From Gracilaria vermiculophylla (taxonomy: Eukaryota; Rhodophyta; Florideophyceae; Gracilariales; Gracilariaceae), in NCBI GenBank assembly GCA_019155205.2, contig JAHNZQ020000308.1, positions 1,275,264-1,339,263 on the forward strand: DNA of 64,000 nucleotides. The letters run 5' to 3'. The translations under genes and the position numbers were made by a program. Shown here in pieces: positions 42,606 to 52,987 of this stretch. Position 1 is the stretch's first letter, and each line of letters begins with the position of its first letter. Under the pieces are notes generated by a model that searched no databases, was not told the origin of the DNA, and worked only from the letters and a program-made list of their open reading frames with translations.

Positions 42606-44327
42606 TTTCTATACGCTCTTTCTCTTTTATAATTTCTACGTTGAACATCAACAAATGTTCAATATCTCACATTGTTAGAACTTTGCAGCGCTCTCACAGT
42701 GGACTTCTGAACTTTCTGAAACTTCAACATCCTGATCAGGAACAACGATGTAAGTCCATGCATAAAAATATATTCTTTACTGTAAAACAGGCGTTTGTTC
42801 GAGCCGCTACACTATAAAACAAATCAGCCAAGAAACATTCAAAAGAACTTCAAGCTTTCCGTCACATTTCGAAAGTGTAGCCCCTTTTAAGCAACAAAAG
42901 TTAAATATTTAAACTAAAAAACGAAAATAACATGGTAAATGATGACGTTTATGCATGAAGCTTTACGGGTCAAAATTTCTAAAACAATTCATGTTGGAAT
43001 GTTCCACACTGAAAAAAAGTGGTTTTCAGAGAGTGATAAAAGTTTAATTTTGATTGTACTGATTGTTTCAACCACTTTTTAAATGACCTATGCAAGAGAC
43101 AATGTTCTTTTTCAAAACGTCAAATTGAAGGAGGCTCAGTGTTTGAGGATGAAATTTGTGCTACATGCCACTGCAAGGTTTTAGAGTTGAAAGATATTTG
43201 ATTTCCAATCAGAACATTGTATTAATAGTAATAGATTTATTACAGTTTGCTGCAGAACTTTTGGGAGTACATTAGTGTTTTAAAGAAGAGGGGGCTTCTG
43301 GACATAGATCCCAATGCACAGAAAATAGATTTTCGAGAAAAACATGAGGATTCTAGGTTTAGTGGCAAGACGCTAGGATATTTATGATACCGAGAGCGTT
43401 TAGGAAGTTTTGGCCAGCGCTGGGACACGCGTATACCAGCTATTATAATGACAAGAAGATCATAATTGAAGCTATACGGGTACCCTTGTCTATTAATCAG
43501 GTAGAGTGTATTTGGGATCTGTACCGTTTAATTCTGACGGGTTGCTGAAGGTCGCAGATTGAAAAAGATCAGCAATTGATTATCGAAAAAATATGCAATA
43601 GAACAACTATAGCTGGAAGTGTTATATTTCAGTGTCTTATTATAATTTCGCTTCATAAAAATATTGGGTGTACTGCATATGATACACTTCAAATTCAAGG
43701 AAGTGGAGCCTACCTTTAAACTTTATCCTTTGGTGGTAAAGAATTGAGTTAAAGAACAGTTCTTCACGGCGAATGGAACCCAGAAAGAAATTGATTGTGC
43801 GCCTGTCTTATGACAAATTCTCACGTTGTGCGACAGGTTTCGTGTCTCATCCAATTTTTCGTGACCTGTAGTGGGTGTTATGAATTTCTACGAAAAAAGA
43901 AACCAAGTAAGAGCAATTCTACCAGAGAGTTATATTTCAAGAAAACCCTAAAATATCACGACTGAGGCGCGTTTTGCATCCCTATGAGCGTTGTTATTGC
44001 CATTTGTCGTTGCTATATCGACAGTGTGGTTGCTTTTCTGATTCCGATACGCAGCGAATATAGAAATAAGAATGGCAACCGTGGTTCGAAATTTCAATGA
44101 TCATTGAGCACTCCATCGAGCAATGAGCGCATTGGTTCTATATTGACCACGCTTTTGGCTGGTACAACGCGCGGGAAAAAAGCCTTCGCGCAACTGGGCA
44201 GCAGTTCTTCCCACTCTTTTTCCCTGTTCAAGTAATCACCTGTCTTGTATCCAACGTCCTTCGGACAATGTATCTTTCACACCATTTTCCTTTTTCGTGA
44301 CGTTTCTTAAATCTTTCCAGCGCAACT
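42606..44327. other. AT-rich DNA, nothing recognised
   Basis: Low GC. One plus-strand stretch at about 43245-43380 (NFWEYISVLKKRGLLDIDPN...) reads coherently but short. It may be an old gene or transposon fragment; I cannot place it. Confidence 0.35.
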
Positions 44328-45497
44328 ATGATTCCAACAACAGTTTCATCCTCCACAGCGCCTGAAAAGTACTCACCACAGATTCTGAACATTACCAAAA
44401 AGGATTCCGTTCTATCAAAATCCAATAACGGCTTTGACACAAAACTACCACCAATACCCTGCAACCCCAACAGGTACGAAATGAACATGTGTAGACAAGT
44501 AGATCCGGCTCTCATCGATAACGAGATCAGCGTAGATATCAAGCAAGATTAAAACAAAGTAGACAAACGGAACGGAAGAGGAAAAGCGTTTTCCGAAGAG
44601 GAGGCATTGTTTTTGGCCAAAGTCTGGATTGAGCAATCTGCTAAAGGGTGCAATCAGCGAGACAGAACGACGTGGAATGGAATAAAATATATATGTAAGA
44701 GGAAATACAAAATAGATCGAAGCTCCTTGTTGCTAAAGAGCACCTGGCACAGAGTGTTCAGAGAAACTCAGCACTTTCTGGATGCAAGGAGGAAAGTGAG
44801 ATCAATAAAGATATCAGGATCGAACAATGATCTTCTTGAGGATATTCTTCAAGAACAATACGGCAAGCGAGCAGGAAGAAAATCGAAGGATGGAAGCATT
44901 GTTTATGCAGCGCCCTACAAGTGAGTCTCTACTGCGGAGTATCTCTCGAATCATGATAAATTCTCAGATGAGGGAAAAAGGAAGATAACGAAGTCAATAT
45001 CATCAAAAGAAAGTACAAAGACGCGAACTAAAGCTGTGAATGGGAAGGACACTGATGAAAATTTACATGCTATTAGTGAGGCAGATAAAAATATTTCTGC
45101 TCCTGTAGAAATGAAAAAACACCAAGAAGACGGTGCAATTTCAAGCAACGAAAAAATCCGGCCAAAGGGAATCAAACGATGCAAAGTAGAAAAAGAACAT
45201 GAAAAGGAAGAATCGAGGGTAGCGGATACTTTGCGATGAATGCAATGGAGCCCAATGGAGGGAAACCAGATCTTGAGACAAGAAAAAGAACGGTGGGAGA
45301 CGGAAACGCACGAAGTGCAGGATGTAGAGCTGCTCAAGCTTCTGGACCGGAGCTCTCCGAAGTTCAAAGAGATCATGGATGATATGATGTGACGCAGACG
45401 CGAAAGGGTGAAAAAGCATATAAAAGAAGTTCTCAACCGCACAGCAGGAACCTTGGATGCTAAAGATAAAGAACATGTACAGGAAAATGTAGAGTAG
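44328..45497 (+). pseudogene. Myb/SANT-like protein of a PIF/Harbinger transposon, in-frame stops
   Basis: One frame (phase 0 of the window) runs from the ATG at 44328 to TAG at 45495-45497, interrupted by stops at 44550, 44922, 45237 and about 45390 but without frameshift. The second segment (44600-44920) has the trihelix Myb/SANT pattern: FSEEEALFLAKVWIEQS, then a long TTWNGIKY..KYKIDRSSLLLKSTWHRV. A Lys/Glu-rich tail follows. PIF/Harbinger elements carry such a DNA-binding partner gene beside the DDE transposase, which here lies at 46241-47290 in convergent orientation. The stops could be mutation; the GTGAGT at the second stop also looks like a splice donor. Confidence 0.65.
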
Positions 45498-46240
45498 ACA
45501 CTGAATAAAAAGGAATCCCTTGGGGTAGATTTAGCAAAAGGATATCCTTCATTTATAACCTTCACTTCTGGCAAAGGTGGTGCGCTTGCATTATCCTATA
45601 GTTTGAATACCCGCCACGCGCAGACTCGAGAAGGGTAGTGTTTATGGCTGTCGAACAACTTCTCCCACCAAAAAGTGTTCACATCATGATTACCTGCGTG
45701 TTATGAGGTCTATAAATGCGTTACAATGTTCCATTTTGCAAGGCAAAAGCCGAGCGTTGGCAGCCACTTACGATTTGAGTTGTGTGCTTTGCATGGGCAG
45801 AGTGCCGTGCGTGAAGAAGATCAGCAGCACAGTAGAAACTTGGCGGTCATGCCGTCCCAAGTCTTACCATATCCAATCGATGCAGAAGTCGTGGCGGGTG
45901 ACCCAAGGGTTAACCCAAGTGGCCAAGGGTGCGGTATACATCAGGGCCGTCGCTCGCATGGGCACAAAGCAAACACAGCGGGAAACCTCTCGGCTAATCT
46001 ACTCTGAGAGGTTCCCTTTACGCCTATAAACTACAATGGTAGAACTAAAAAAAAACTTTTTAAACTTCCTCTATCTGCGTCCTCCTTCTTCTAGACATTT
46101 AACCAGGTCCTGGCGTAGAGCACTGAATCCAAGTGATGGCGTCAAGATGCTCTCTTTTATGACAAGTGCTTCTATGTCCAATTTGCCATTTGCAATGACT
46201 GTCGCCTCTTCTTTCTCTTCTTGTTGAATTCTTTCTTCTC
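45498..46240. other. Spacer between the convergent Harbinger genes
   Basis: A plus-strand open frame at about 45726-46007 shows mixed composition but no domain; otherwise T-rich. Probably internal transposon sequence. Confidence 0.4.
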
Positions 46241-47290
46241 TTATTTCATGTAGACGAGTAGTCTCTTCAACAGAAAGCTCTGTGATGATGTTTGTCCCTG
46301 TGCTTCAGTTTGCAAATCCTCAGCGAAAAGTCCCTCTCGATTCATTCGAAGCAACATATTGTGTAGTATTACACAGAACTTCCTTACCTTGACCACATTC
46401 TTCTTATCCCATAGAAAAGATTCTTTTCTCAATACCTGAAACCTTGCCTGTAGAATACCAAATGCTCTCTTTATGTCCTTTCCCAATGCTTCGTGGACTT
46501 TTGTATACCGCGTCGCGTTCCTCTTTGCCGGATCATGAACTGGGCGCGCAAATATTGTCCATCGAGGATATATCCCATCAAAAAGAAAATATCCCTGGCG
46601 CTTGATTGGCGCATGCAGATGCAATCTGTAGTCAGTAGGAAGGTTTATATCATACACATTGTTCAAGGTCGAATTGAATAAAGGTGATACTTGCAACAGC
46701 GTTTTGCCATTAATTGTGCCGCACCTACCCGCGAACGAATGCCATACGTAAAGATCTCTATATGCCAATGCTTGAACAGCAATTGTGGCCAGCTTTCCCT
46801 CCTTTATGTTGTGATATTGCCATTTCAGTGAACCAGGGCATTTCTTCCACGTCATTTTGCACCCATCAATACATCCAATGCATCCTTTAAAGCCATATTC
46901 ACTCTACTTGTCCGAGATTTCCTGTAGTTCGCTTTTTGTCGGTAATCTGTTGAAATATCTCTCCCCGTAAAGCAGCAGAATAGAAGAACAAAAATGGTGA
47001 AAGTATATCCAGATGGTGTCTGCATGTATTCGACACCCGTCATCTAGATCATCAAACGATCTAGCAGTTCCTAGAATTCGTAGACAGGCTAAAATCTTTA
47101 TTTTAGAAAAAATCTTTTTTCTCCCATCTGCATTTCTCGGTTACTTCCATATCTGTGGTAAAAAAGAAGTTAGGTCTTCTACGAGCCTCAAGAACAAAAT
47201 TCTTGGAATTCGAAAACGATGTCTGAAGAGACGCAAGGAGTAGACAAAGCTAGATCCAAGGTAGTCGGTCGTCCAAGTGCTCTGTCTACG
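46241..47290 (-). pseudogene. PIF/Harbinger DDE transposase (plant transposon protein family), broken
   Basis: Minus strand, one frame from about 47290 with an in-frame TAA near 47138 and TAG near 46908, then open to 46241. Order: FRHRFRIPRILFLRLVEDL N-terminal helix region, FDDLDDGCRIHADTI, YGERYFN, then GCIGCIDG (first catalytic Asp), LYVWHSFAG, GYFLFDGIYPRW (second Asp), and KDIKRAFGILQARFQVLR with VILHNM (Glu region). These are signature motifs of the Harbinger-related family PF04827. Upstream-most Met unclear. It belongs with the Myb-like partner at 44328-45497. Confidence 0.85.
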
Positions 47291-48557
47291 TCTTATATTT
47301 TTGGAACGTGGTCTTCTATCTTTTCGTTATGGTGAAGTTCGTTTGTGAATATCTGAAGTTGCTCTTAGAACTGCAGCAACTGCGACTGTTCGATTTCGCA
47401 TGTATAGATGCGTTACGTTGCTACGTTGGGTAGTCATTGCTGAAAGGGACTCCTCAATTGAGCTGACGGGTCGAGGGGGCTTGTACTCGTAGTCGTGCAC
47501 GCACGATATATACTTTAGCACTCGTCTGGTAGACTGGTAGACTTGCGCATTTTTTGGGGTGCTAAAGTGAGTGTTATTTTCAAGATGCGTGTCTGTATCT
47601 GAGAGCACTGCTAGACTTGCTCTAAGGCCGTTTCTACATATGGAAAAGGACAAGTTGCCCGATGGACACGATTTGGAGCCAATGTGTCCACAAGACATTT
47701 TTTGGTCAAATGCCCATTTCCCGCCAACGTAAATCCAGGCAAAACTATTTGTTCGTTCGTTCATCTCGCAGTGCCTGAAGTGCAACGCCCTTCCGGGGTT
47801 TTTCTCACGACTTAGTCGGTACTTGCACTCCGAAGAGGTATGGTTATTTTATGATGGTTAATGCAGCGGTTGGCCGCTGAGGGGCACGCCGGACTGCCGG
47901 GTGGCACACGTGGGTACAGTAAGGATGCACGGCATTGCTGGACAAATTATATATTTTACGTAGATAATTTTGGGCGGCGCGCCCCACTGTCAGGGTGGCG
48001 CGCCGACTACAGTATACATAACCCGCTACGGCGACTGCCCAGTAAACCCTATGACTGCCCCAAGAGGGTCGTGGCTCTGAACTTTTCCGCCTCCGGCGTT
48101 GCTTACCACTGCTGCGTGTTAGCACCCGTTTGCACGGCAGTTCATCCTCCCTCGAGACTTAGAGAGTGTCACCACAACTTGTGTCTATCCCTTACCGACA
48201 TTGTCGTGTACTCGCCTCAGTATTGGGTCCTGTTTTTGTTGCTCTTTTCGTCCCGTGCCCACAAACCGGTGGACACGCTGTCGCTCCGGGTACCTACCAT
48301 ACCCCTTCTCTGACACTCGCTTGCGAGACTCCGTGCCGATTACTCGTGATTCCGGCCACTTCGTATTGGAGGAATCTCAGACTCAACACTCTAGGTAACC
48401 GCCTGAAGGGCTGCCCTCGGTCTTACCAACCGGCTTCGCCGTGGCACGCCTAGAGTGGCTCTGTTTGCTTTGGTACCCAAGAAGGGGAAGATTCCGAACG
48501 TCTTCGTGGTGTTTTCCCGCCTCTGGCGTTGCATTACAGTGACAGAAGTTTTTCTTT
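47291..48557. other. Unassigned repeat-like DNA before the second gap
   Basis: A minus-strand open frame at 47327-47785 has no recognised domain. From about 47850 GC rises (GCGCGCC, CGCCGAC blocks), and CCGCCTCnGGCGTTGC recurs at about 48090 and 48520, suggesting a repeat or LTR fragment on either side of the gap. Confidence 0.4.
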
Positions 48558-48657
48558 NNNNNNNNNNNNNNNNNNNNNNNNNNNNNNNNNNNNNNNNNNN
48601 NNNNNNNNNNNNNNNNNNNNNNNNNNNNNNNNNNNNNNNNNNNNNNNNNNNNNNNNN
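48558..48657. other. Assembly gap (100 N)
   Basis: Exactly 100 N; it cuts the 3' end of the HARBI1-like pseudogene. Confidence 0.98.
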
Positions 48658-48659
48658 GC

Positions 48660-49509
48660 GGTAACCACCGCAAACAGGTACACTTGGGTACACTTTGTAG
48701 CATCGTTACTCAAAGTATTGTTCTTGAGGGCAACATGGCCATTTGATATGAGTTCTATCAATCGCGCCGACGCAGTAGGGTAGACCGCTAAGCAATTCAA
48801 ATCCATTCATTGCACGAGCCACATCTTGCTCTTTGGTTGGGAAGCGCACTGCGTCTTTGTAGTTCTGGGTTATAGCCTTGGTTATTGTCTTCACGCTTGC
48901 AAATACTGTGCTCGCATCTATGCCGAGATGTGTCGCAGCCTTTTTGCATGTACATCCGCCAGCGTAAAGCAGAAAAGCTGCTTCTTTGATCTAACCTGGC
49001 AAAGCTTTACGAAAATTTGAATCGCTTGCCTCTATGTTGGCCCGTAGTCCTTGCGACAACTGTTGAAATAATGGATACGTGATTCGGAAAAGACTTTTCC
49101 AGGACGTGGAGCCCATGAAATCTTTTTTGACTGCAAAGTCGAAAAACCAGGTTAGAGAGTTTCTGCGTCGAGACCATACTCTTTCGGGTATTCCACGGCG
49201 TTCATCACAAGATGAGAGGATCACAATAGGAGCAGAGTGAAAAGACAGCAAGCTTTGAATTGTGGTAATATCAGAGTTGTATTCTTGAGTCGCAAATACA
49301 GCGACAACTGCTGCGGCAAAGCGTCTACGGCTTTCAGAGTCCACATGTATGTTGATGAAAGCCGTTGCGAAGCTTGGGTCTTGTGTTGGAGTCGCTTTGA
49401 AGCGACCCCAAAATGGTGGGTATTTTGGACAGGACAACAGTTGTCCTAAGAAATGGGGAATCACCATGATCAAGGGTAATCCAGACAGAATACACCGTGT
49501 CCTGTCCAT
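48660..49509 (-). pseudogene. HARBI1-like DDE transposase, second Harbinger family, truncated by gap
   Basis: Minus strand from the ATG at 49509. The frame has a TAG near 48990 and a TAA near 48710 but no shift until the gap. It reads an N-terminal region (SWKSLFRITYPLFQQLSQGL), a helix-turn-helix (GGCTCKKAATHLGIDASTV), and GLPYCVGAIDRTHIKW with the first catalytic Asp, typical of DDE_Tnp_4/HARBI1. The remaining Asp and Glu would lie in or beyond the gap. Its sequence differs clearly from the element at 46241-47290, so it is a separate family. Confidence 0.8.
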
Positions 49510-49663
49510 GTGTAGAAAGGGCCTAAGCGTTGCGTAATTGCGATGACGTGAAACGTGTCTTTCTCATGCAAATTTGGGGTGTTTTGAAACCGGTAAGATG
49601 ATTTGACCATGTTTGTTTACCTCACGGGTGCGAGCAGCGTCTGCGCCCAAACGCGACCAAATC

Positions 49664-50344
49664 ATGAACGCGCTGCTGCTGTTCGCGTCCGGTGCGCCGC
49701 TGCGAATCGGCGGCGCTAGCCGCCCTGCCGTCGGCACGCTGCGAGCCGCCGCGCACATGACGCTGGACCTACGCGCTGTGCGCGCCGCGCGCTTCCCGCA
49801 CACGGTGGACGTGGCGGCGCAGCTGCTGGGCGCGCGCAAGCCGTCGCCGCCCACCAGCGCGCCGCTGCTGGCCGCGCTGCTGCGCACGCCCGACGGCGCG
49901 CGCGGCGCGCTGGTGGCCGCGCTCTCCGACCCGGCGCTGCCGCACTGCGACGAGCCGCTGGACGCGCAGTTCGCCGCGCTGGTGGGCGCGCTCGCGCGCC
50001 GCGGCGGCGGCGACGACGACGACGACGCCGCCGCCGCGCACCGCCTGCGCAAGCTGCTCGTCACCAACGTCGTCATGCCGTCCGCCATGGCCGTGTCGTA
50101 CGCGCAGCGCGGCGAGCCGCAGCTGCTGCACGGCAGCCGCCTCACCGCCAGGCGCGCGTCGTCGCTACTGCGCGTCGTGGCGGACGACCACATGGTGCAG
50201 CACGTCGCGCGCCAGTTTGTCAGGGGGCTTGAGCGCGACGACGGCCCGTTTGGCCACTTTGCCACCAAGTGGGGCTACTCGCAGCAGCAGCGACGGCAAG
50301 CCGTCAACGCCATCGCCGCCGCAGTGCCGCACATGCAGTCGTAG
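49664..50344 (+). CDS. Unrecognised 226-aa protein
   Basis: The frame is open from 49613, but the first ATG is at 49664 (MNALLLFASGAPLRIGG); TAG at 50342-50344. GC is high from the ATG onward, while the sequence just upstream is transposon-derived. There are no transmembrane segments or signal peptide. The middle has an Asp run and Ala-rich stretch (near residues 135-145). The C-terminal part (LLHGSRLTARRASSLLRVVADDHMVQ and FGHFATKWGYSQQQRRQAV) looks like a folded helical domain. I do not recognise it. It converges on the fucosyltransferase-like gene with only 26 nt between the stops. A 5' exon could have been lost to, or lie beyond, the Harbinger element at its left. Confidence 0.6.
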   Translation: MNALLLFASGAPLRIGGASRPAVGTLRAAAHMTLDLRAVRAARFPHTVDVAAQLLGARKPSPPTSAPLLAALLRTPDGARGALVAALSDPALPHCDEPLDAQFAALVGALARRGGGDDDDDAAAAHRLRKLLVTNVVMPSAMAVSYAQRGEPQLLHGSRLTARRASSLLRVVADDHMVQHVARQFVRGLERDDGPFGHFATKWGYSQQQRRQAVNAIAAAVPHMQS

Positions 50345-50370
50345 TTAATTACACAGAACACGTCAAAGTT

Positions 50371-51621
50371 TTACCACCTTGAATAGAAGCCGTGCTTGCG
50401 CTCAAACCACTGCGGCGTCTGCAGGCTGTGGTTGTATCGGTAGTACGCCATGTCGTCGCATTCGTTCACCAACCGACAGCTCCATTCGCTGCGCTTGCCC
50501 ATCGTGCGCCGCTTGTAGTACACCGTGCCCGACCACGTGCTGGCAAAGTCGCCCACAAACACGTGCGCGCGCACCGCCAGCTCGCGTTCTATGAAGTTTT
50601 CCATGCTTTCATCGGCGCCGACGACGCGGGCGACAACGTCCACGTGCGTGCTCAACGCATAGTCCAGCGCTGCGACGATGGGCGCCGGCGTGTACGGGCT
50701 GGCGGCAACGTACACGTGCGAGCTGTTGCGCGCGCGCATGAGGCGCAGCACGGCGTCGGCCAGCGCGCGCGGCGGCACGTACACGACGGTGCGGCGGGCG
50801 TTTGCGGTGGTCAACGTGCGGCGGATGCACACGTCGGGGCGGCTGGCGTTGCACAGGTGCTCGTCGTACCTGAGGTGCAGCACGGTCATGCGCGGGCGCC
50901 AGCGCGCGCGCGCGAGCCGCGCCACGCGCGGCGCGCTGTCGACGTAGTGCAGCACGCTGTGCAGGTACTCGTGCGCGGCGTCGCCCGAGAAGGGGAAGGA
51001 GTGGCCGTCGACGGCGACGCAGGCGCGGCGCAGCGCGCGCAGGCGGCGCAGCAGGCGCGCGTCGCCGGCGGGCGTCGCGCGGAGCGCGAGCGCGTGCACG
51101 GAGGCGGCGGCGAGCGCGCGCGCGGCGCACTGGCGCTCGGACTCGGCGGCGCGGCGGCCGCCGGCGTACAGGCAGGCGGTGCGGTTGAGGCGCGCCGACG
51201 GCGGCGCGCGCGGCGCGGCGCGGCGCAGCACGAAGACGTGCGTGAGGCCGCGGCGGCAGGCGCGCGCGCGGGCGCGCGCGAGCGGCGCGAAGCGCGCGGC
51301 GCGCGGCAGGTGCCAGAAGAGCGCGGCGGGATGATCGCGCGCGTGGTGCGGCGCACGCGGCAGGCGGCGCGCCGGCACGGGCGGCGGCACGAGCGGCAGC
51401 CGCGCGTGGCGCGCCAGCAGCAGCGCCTCCAGCAGGAAGTAAATCTGGTTGCCCACGCCGCCGTGCGTGATGGGCACGAGCGCGGCGTGGCGCGGCGGCG
51501 CGCGGCAGCCGTGCAGCGCCAGCAGAAGCAGCGAGAAGAGCGCCAGCACGTGCAGCGGCGCGGGCGCGCGCGGCTTGGGCAACGACGGCGGTGGCGGCGG
51601 CGGCGGCGGCGGCGGCGGCAT
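50371..51621 (-). CDS. Golgi type-II glycosyltransferase, GDP-fucose O-fucosyltransferase-like
   Basis: Single exon of 416 aa, ATG at 51621. A poly-Pro N-terminus (residues 2-12) and a single membrane anchor (about 23-38) give type-II topology, so the catalytic part faces the Golgi lumen. GGVGNQ (54-59) matches the GG.GNQ nucleotide-sugar-binding start of the O-fucosyltransferase superfamily. VLHLRYDEHLCN further on matches its HLR[FY] motif, and DFASTWSGTVYYKR near residue 365 matches the conserved C-terminal DxxSxWS block. The donor is probably GDP-fucose; the acceptor could be protein or polysaccharide. The Ala/Arg-rich middle reflects the GC-rich island. Repeat arrays occupy its upstream region. 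Confidence 0.75.
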   Translation of the reverse strand: MPPPPPPPPPPPSLPKPRAPAPLHVLALFSLLLLALHGCRAPPRHAALVPITHGGVGNQIYFLLEALLLARHARLPLVPPPVPARRLPRAPHHARDHPAALFWHLPRAARFAPLARARARACRRGLTHVFVLRRAAPRAPPSARLNRTACLYAGGRRAAESERQCAARALAAASVHALALRATPAGDARLLRRLRALRRACVAVDGHSFPFSGDAAHEYLHSVLHYVDSAPRVARLARARWRPRMTVLHLRYDEHLCNASRPDVCIRRTLTTANARRTVVYVPPRALADAVLRLMRARNSSHVYVAASPYTPAPIVAALDYALSTHVDVVARVVGADESMENFIERELAVRAHVFVGDFASTWSGTVYYKRRTMGKRSEWSCRLVNECDDMAYYRYNHSLQTPQWFERKHGFYSRW

Positions 51622-51714
51622 AGCGAGCGACGACTGCTGGGCGCGACGGCGGGCATGGCCGCCGCCGACGCTGCCGCCGCCGCCGCCGCGTTAAGAGGCA
51701 CGAACGTCTGGGCG

Positions 51715-51845
51715 ATGCACAGCGCGGGCGGAGAGGCGCGAGGCCTCGCAGCTGATGGGCAGCGCGCGCGGAGAGGCGCGCGGCCTCGCAGCTGATGCGC
51801 AGCGCGTGCGGAGAGGCGCGCGGACCCGTTGGCGATGGGCGGGCG
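51715..51845 (+). repeat. Tandem repeat of about 43 bp, three units
   Basis: Units of the form CAGCGCGnGCGGAGAGGCGCG[AC]GG, CCTCGCAGCTGATG[GC]G; the third unit diverges at its end. Confidence 0.75.
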
Positions 51846-51884
51846 AGGAGGGGCGGCGCAACAGGGCGGAGCCGCCACGCGGCG

Positions 51885-51990
51885 CCACGTCGGCGGCGTG
51901 GCCAGCGTGCGCGCGACGCCACGGCGGGGGCGTGGCCAGCGCGCACACGGGGCCACGACGGCGGCGTGGCCAGCGCGCGCGCGGCGGCAC
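51885..51990 (+). repeat. Tandem repeat of about 35 bp, three units
   Basis: Units centred on CCACGnCGGCGGCGTGGCCAG followed by CGCGCGCG, imperfectly repeated three times. Confidence 0.7.
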
Positions 51991-52199
51991 ACGAGCACAG
52001 CGCGCGCAAGCGTGCGGCAGCACGGCCGCAGCGTGCGCGGCGCTTAATTTGCGCGCGAGCGATGAATTGCGGCGCCTTGAATTGCAGCCGCGGTGGAGTG
52101 ACGCGCGAGTGGGCGCACACGCAAGGCGCGCGCGCGCGCGCGCCGCGCGAAGGGGGGGGCTACAGCGCGCCGTGCGTGTGCTGACGGCGGCCGCGGCGC

Positions 52200-52515
52200 G
52201 GAGCGAGCAGCACCGTGGGCGCGCGCGCGGCGCCCAAGCCGCCCGACCGCGCGCGGCGCGTCGGCCGTGCGCGGCCGGCGCGCAGAGCAAACAGCACCGA
52301 GCGCGCGCGCGCACAGCTGTGGTGGAGCGCGTGCGCGCGGCGCCCGCGCCGCCCTACAGCGCGCGCCGCGTCGGCCGTGGACGGCCGGCGCGCAGAGCAA
52401 GCAGCGCCAAGCGCGCGCGCGCGCGCAGCTGTGGTGGAGCGCCGTGCGCGCAGCTGTGGTGGAGCGCGGTGCGCGCGGCGCCCAAGCCGCCCTACAGCGC
52501 GCCGCGCCTCCGCCA
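52200..52515 (+). repeat. Tandem repeat of about 120-130 bp
   Basis: Two to three copies of a unit with GCGCCCAAGCCGCCC, CGTCGGCCGTG, GGCCGGCGCGCAGAGCAA and CAGCTGTGGTGGAGCGC in that order; the last element is repeated once more at about 52425-52470. Confidence 0.75.
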
Positions 52516-52987
52516 ACGACAGCCGCCGCGCCGCGCCGCGCCGCGCCGCGCCGCGCCGCGCCGCGCCGCGCCGCTTCGCTCACCACCGCGCCGCGCGCGT
52601 GCGGCTGGCGGCGGCGCGTACAGTGTCATGCCTTACATGCGTCCGCCGCCGCGCGCAACGCGCGCCGCCGCTCGGCGCCGTCGCGTATCCACCGCTCTGC
52701 GCCTCCGCCGCGCGTGCTGCACGTGCGCCCGCTCACGTTTGAATCGCTTACGCGCGCGCGCGCCTCGCTGTACAAAATACCGATCCGTGCACCGCTCACC
52801 CGCCGCCGCGACCACCCAGCGCGCGCGCCCCCCGCCCCCCCTCACGCGCACATAAACGCTTGCTGCCCCCATCCGTGGCTCTCACGCGATCACTCCCCCC
52901 CACTCACCCTCCCTCTCGACTCGACTCGACTCGACTCTTCTTGCTCGCGAGCCAAAAAACCTGTTTCCTCAACCTCCGGCTGAGAGC

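Larger units (their letters stand above)
51622..52987. other. Divergent promoter region made of tandem GC-rich repeats
   Basis: It separates the starts of the fucosyltransferase-like gene (minus) and GGN gene copy 3 (plus). It holds the tandem arrays listed separately, then a C-rich leader with a (TCGAC)4 run at 52916-52935 just before the plus-strand gene. CATAAA at 52851 may be its TATA-like element. No gene. Confidence 0.55.

Noticed and set aside
44922..44924. Selenocysteine or readthrough at TGA in the Myb-like frame
   Set aside because: Other stops in the same frame are TAA and TAG, and no conserved Cys is expected in this linker.
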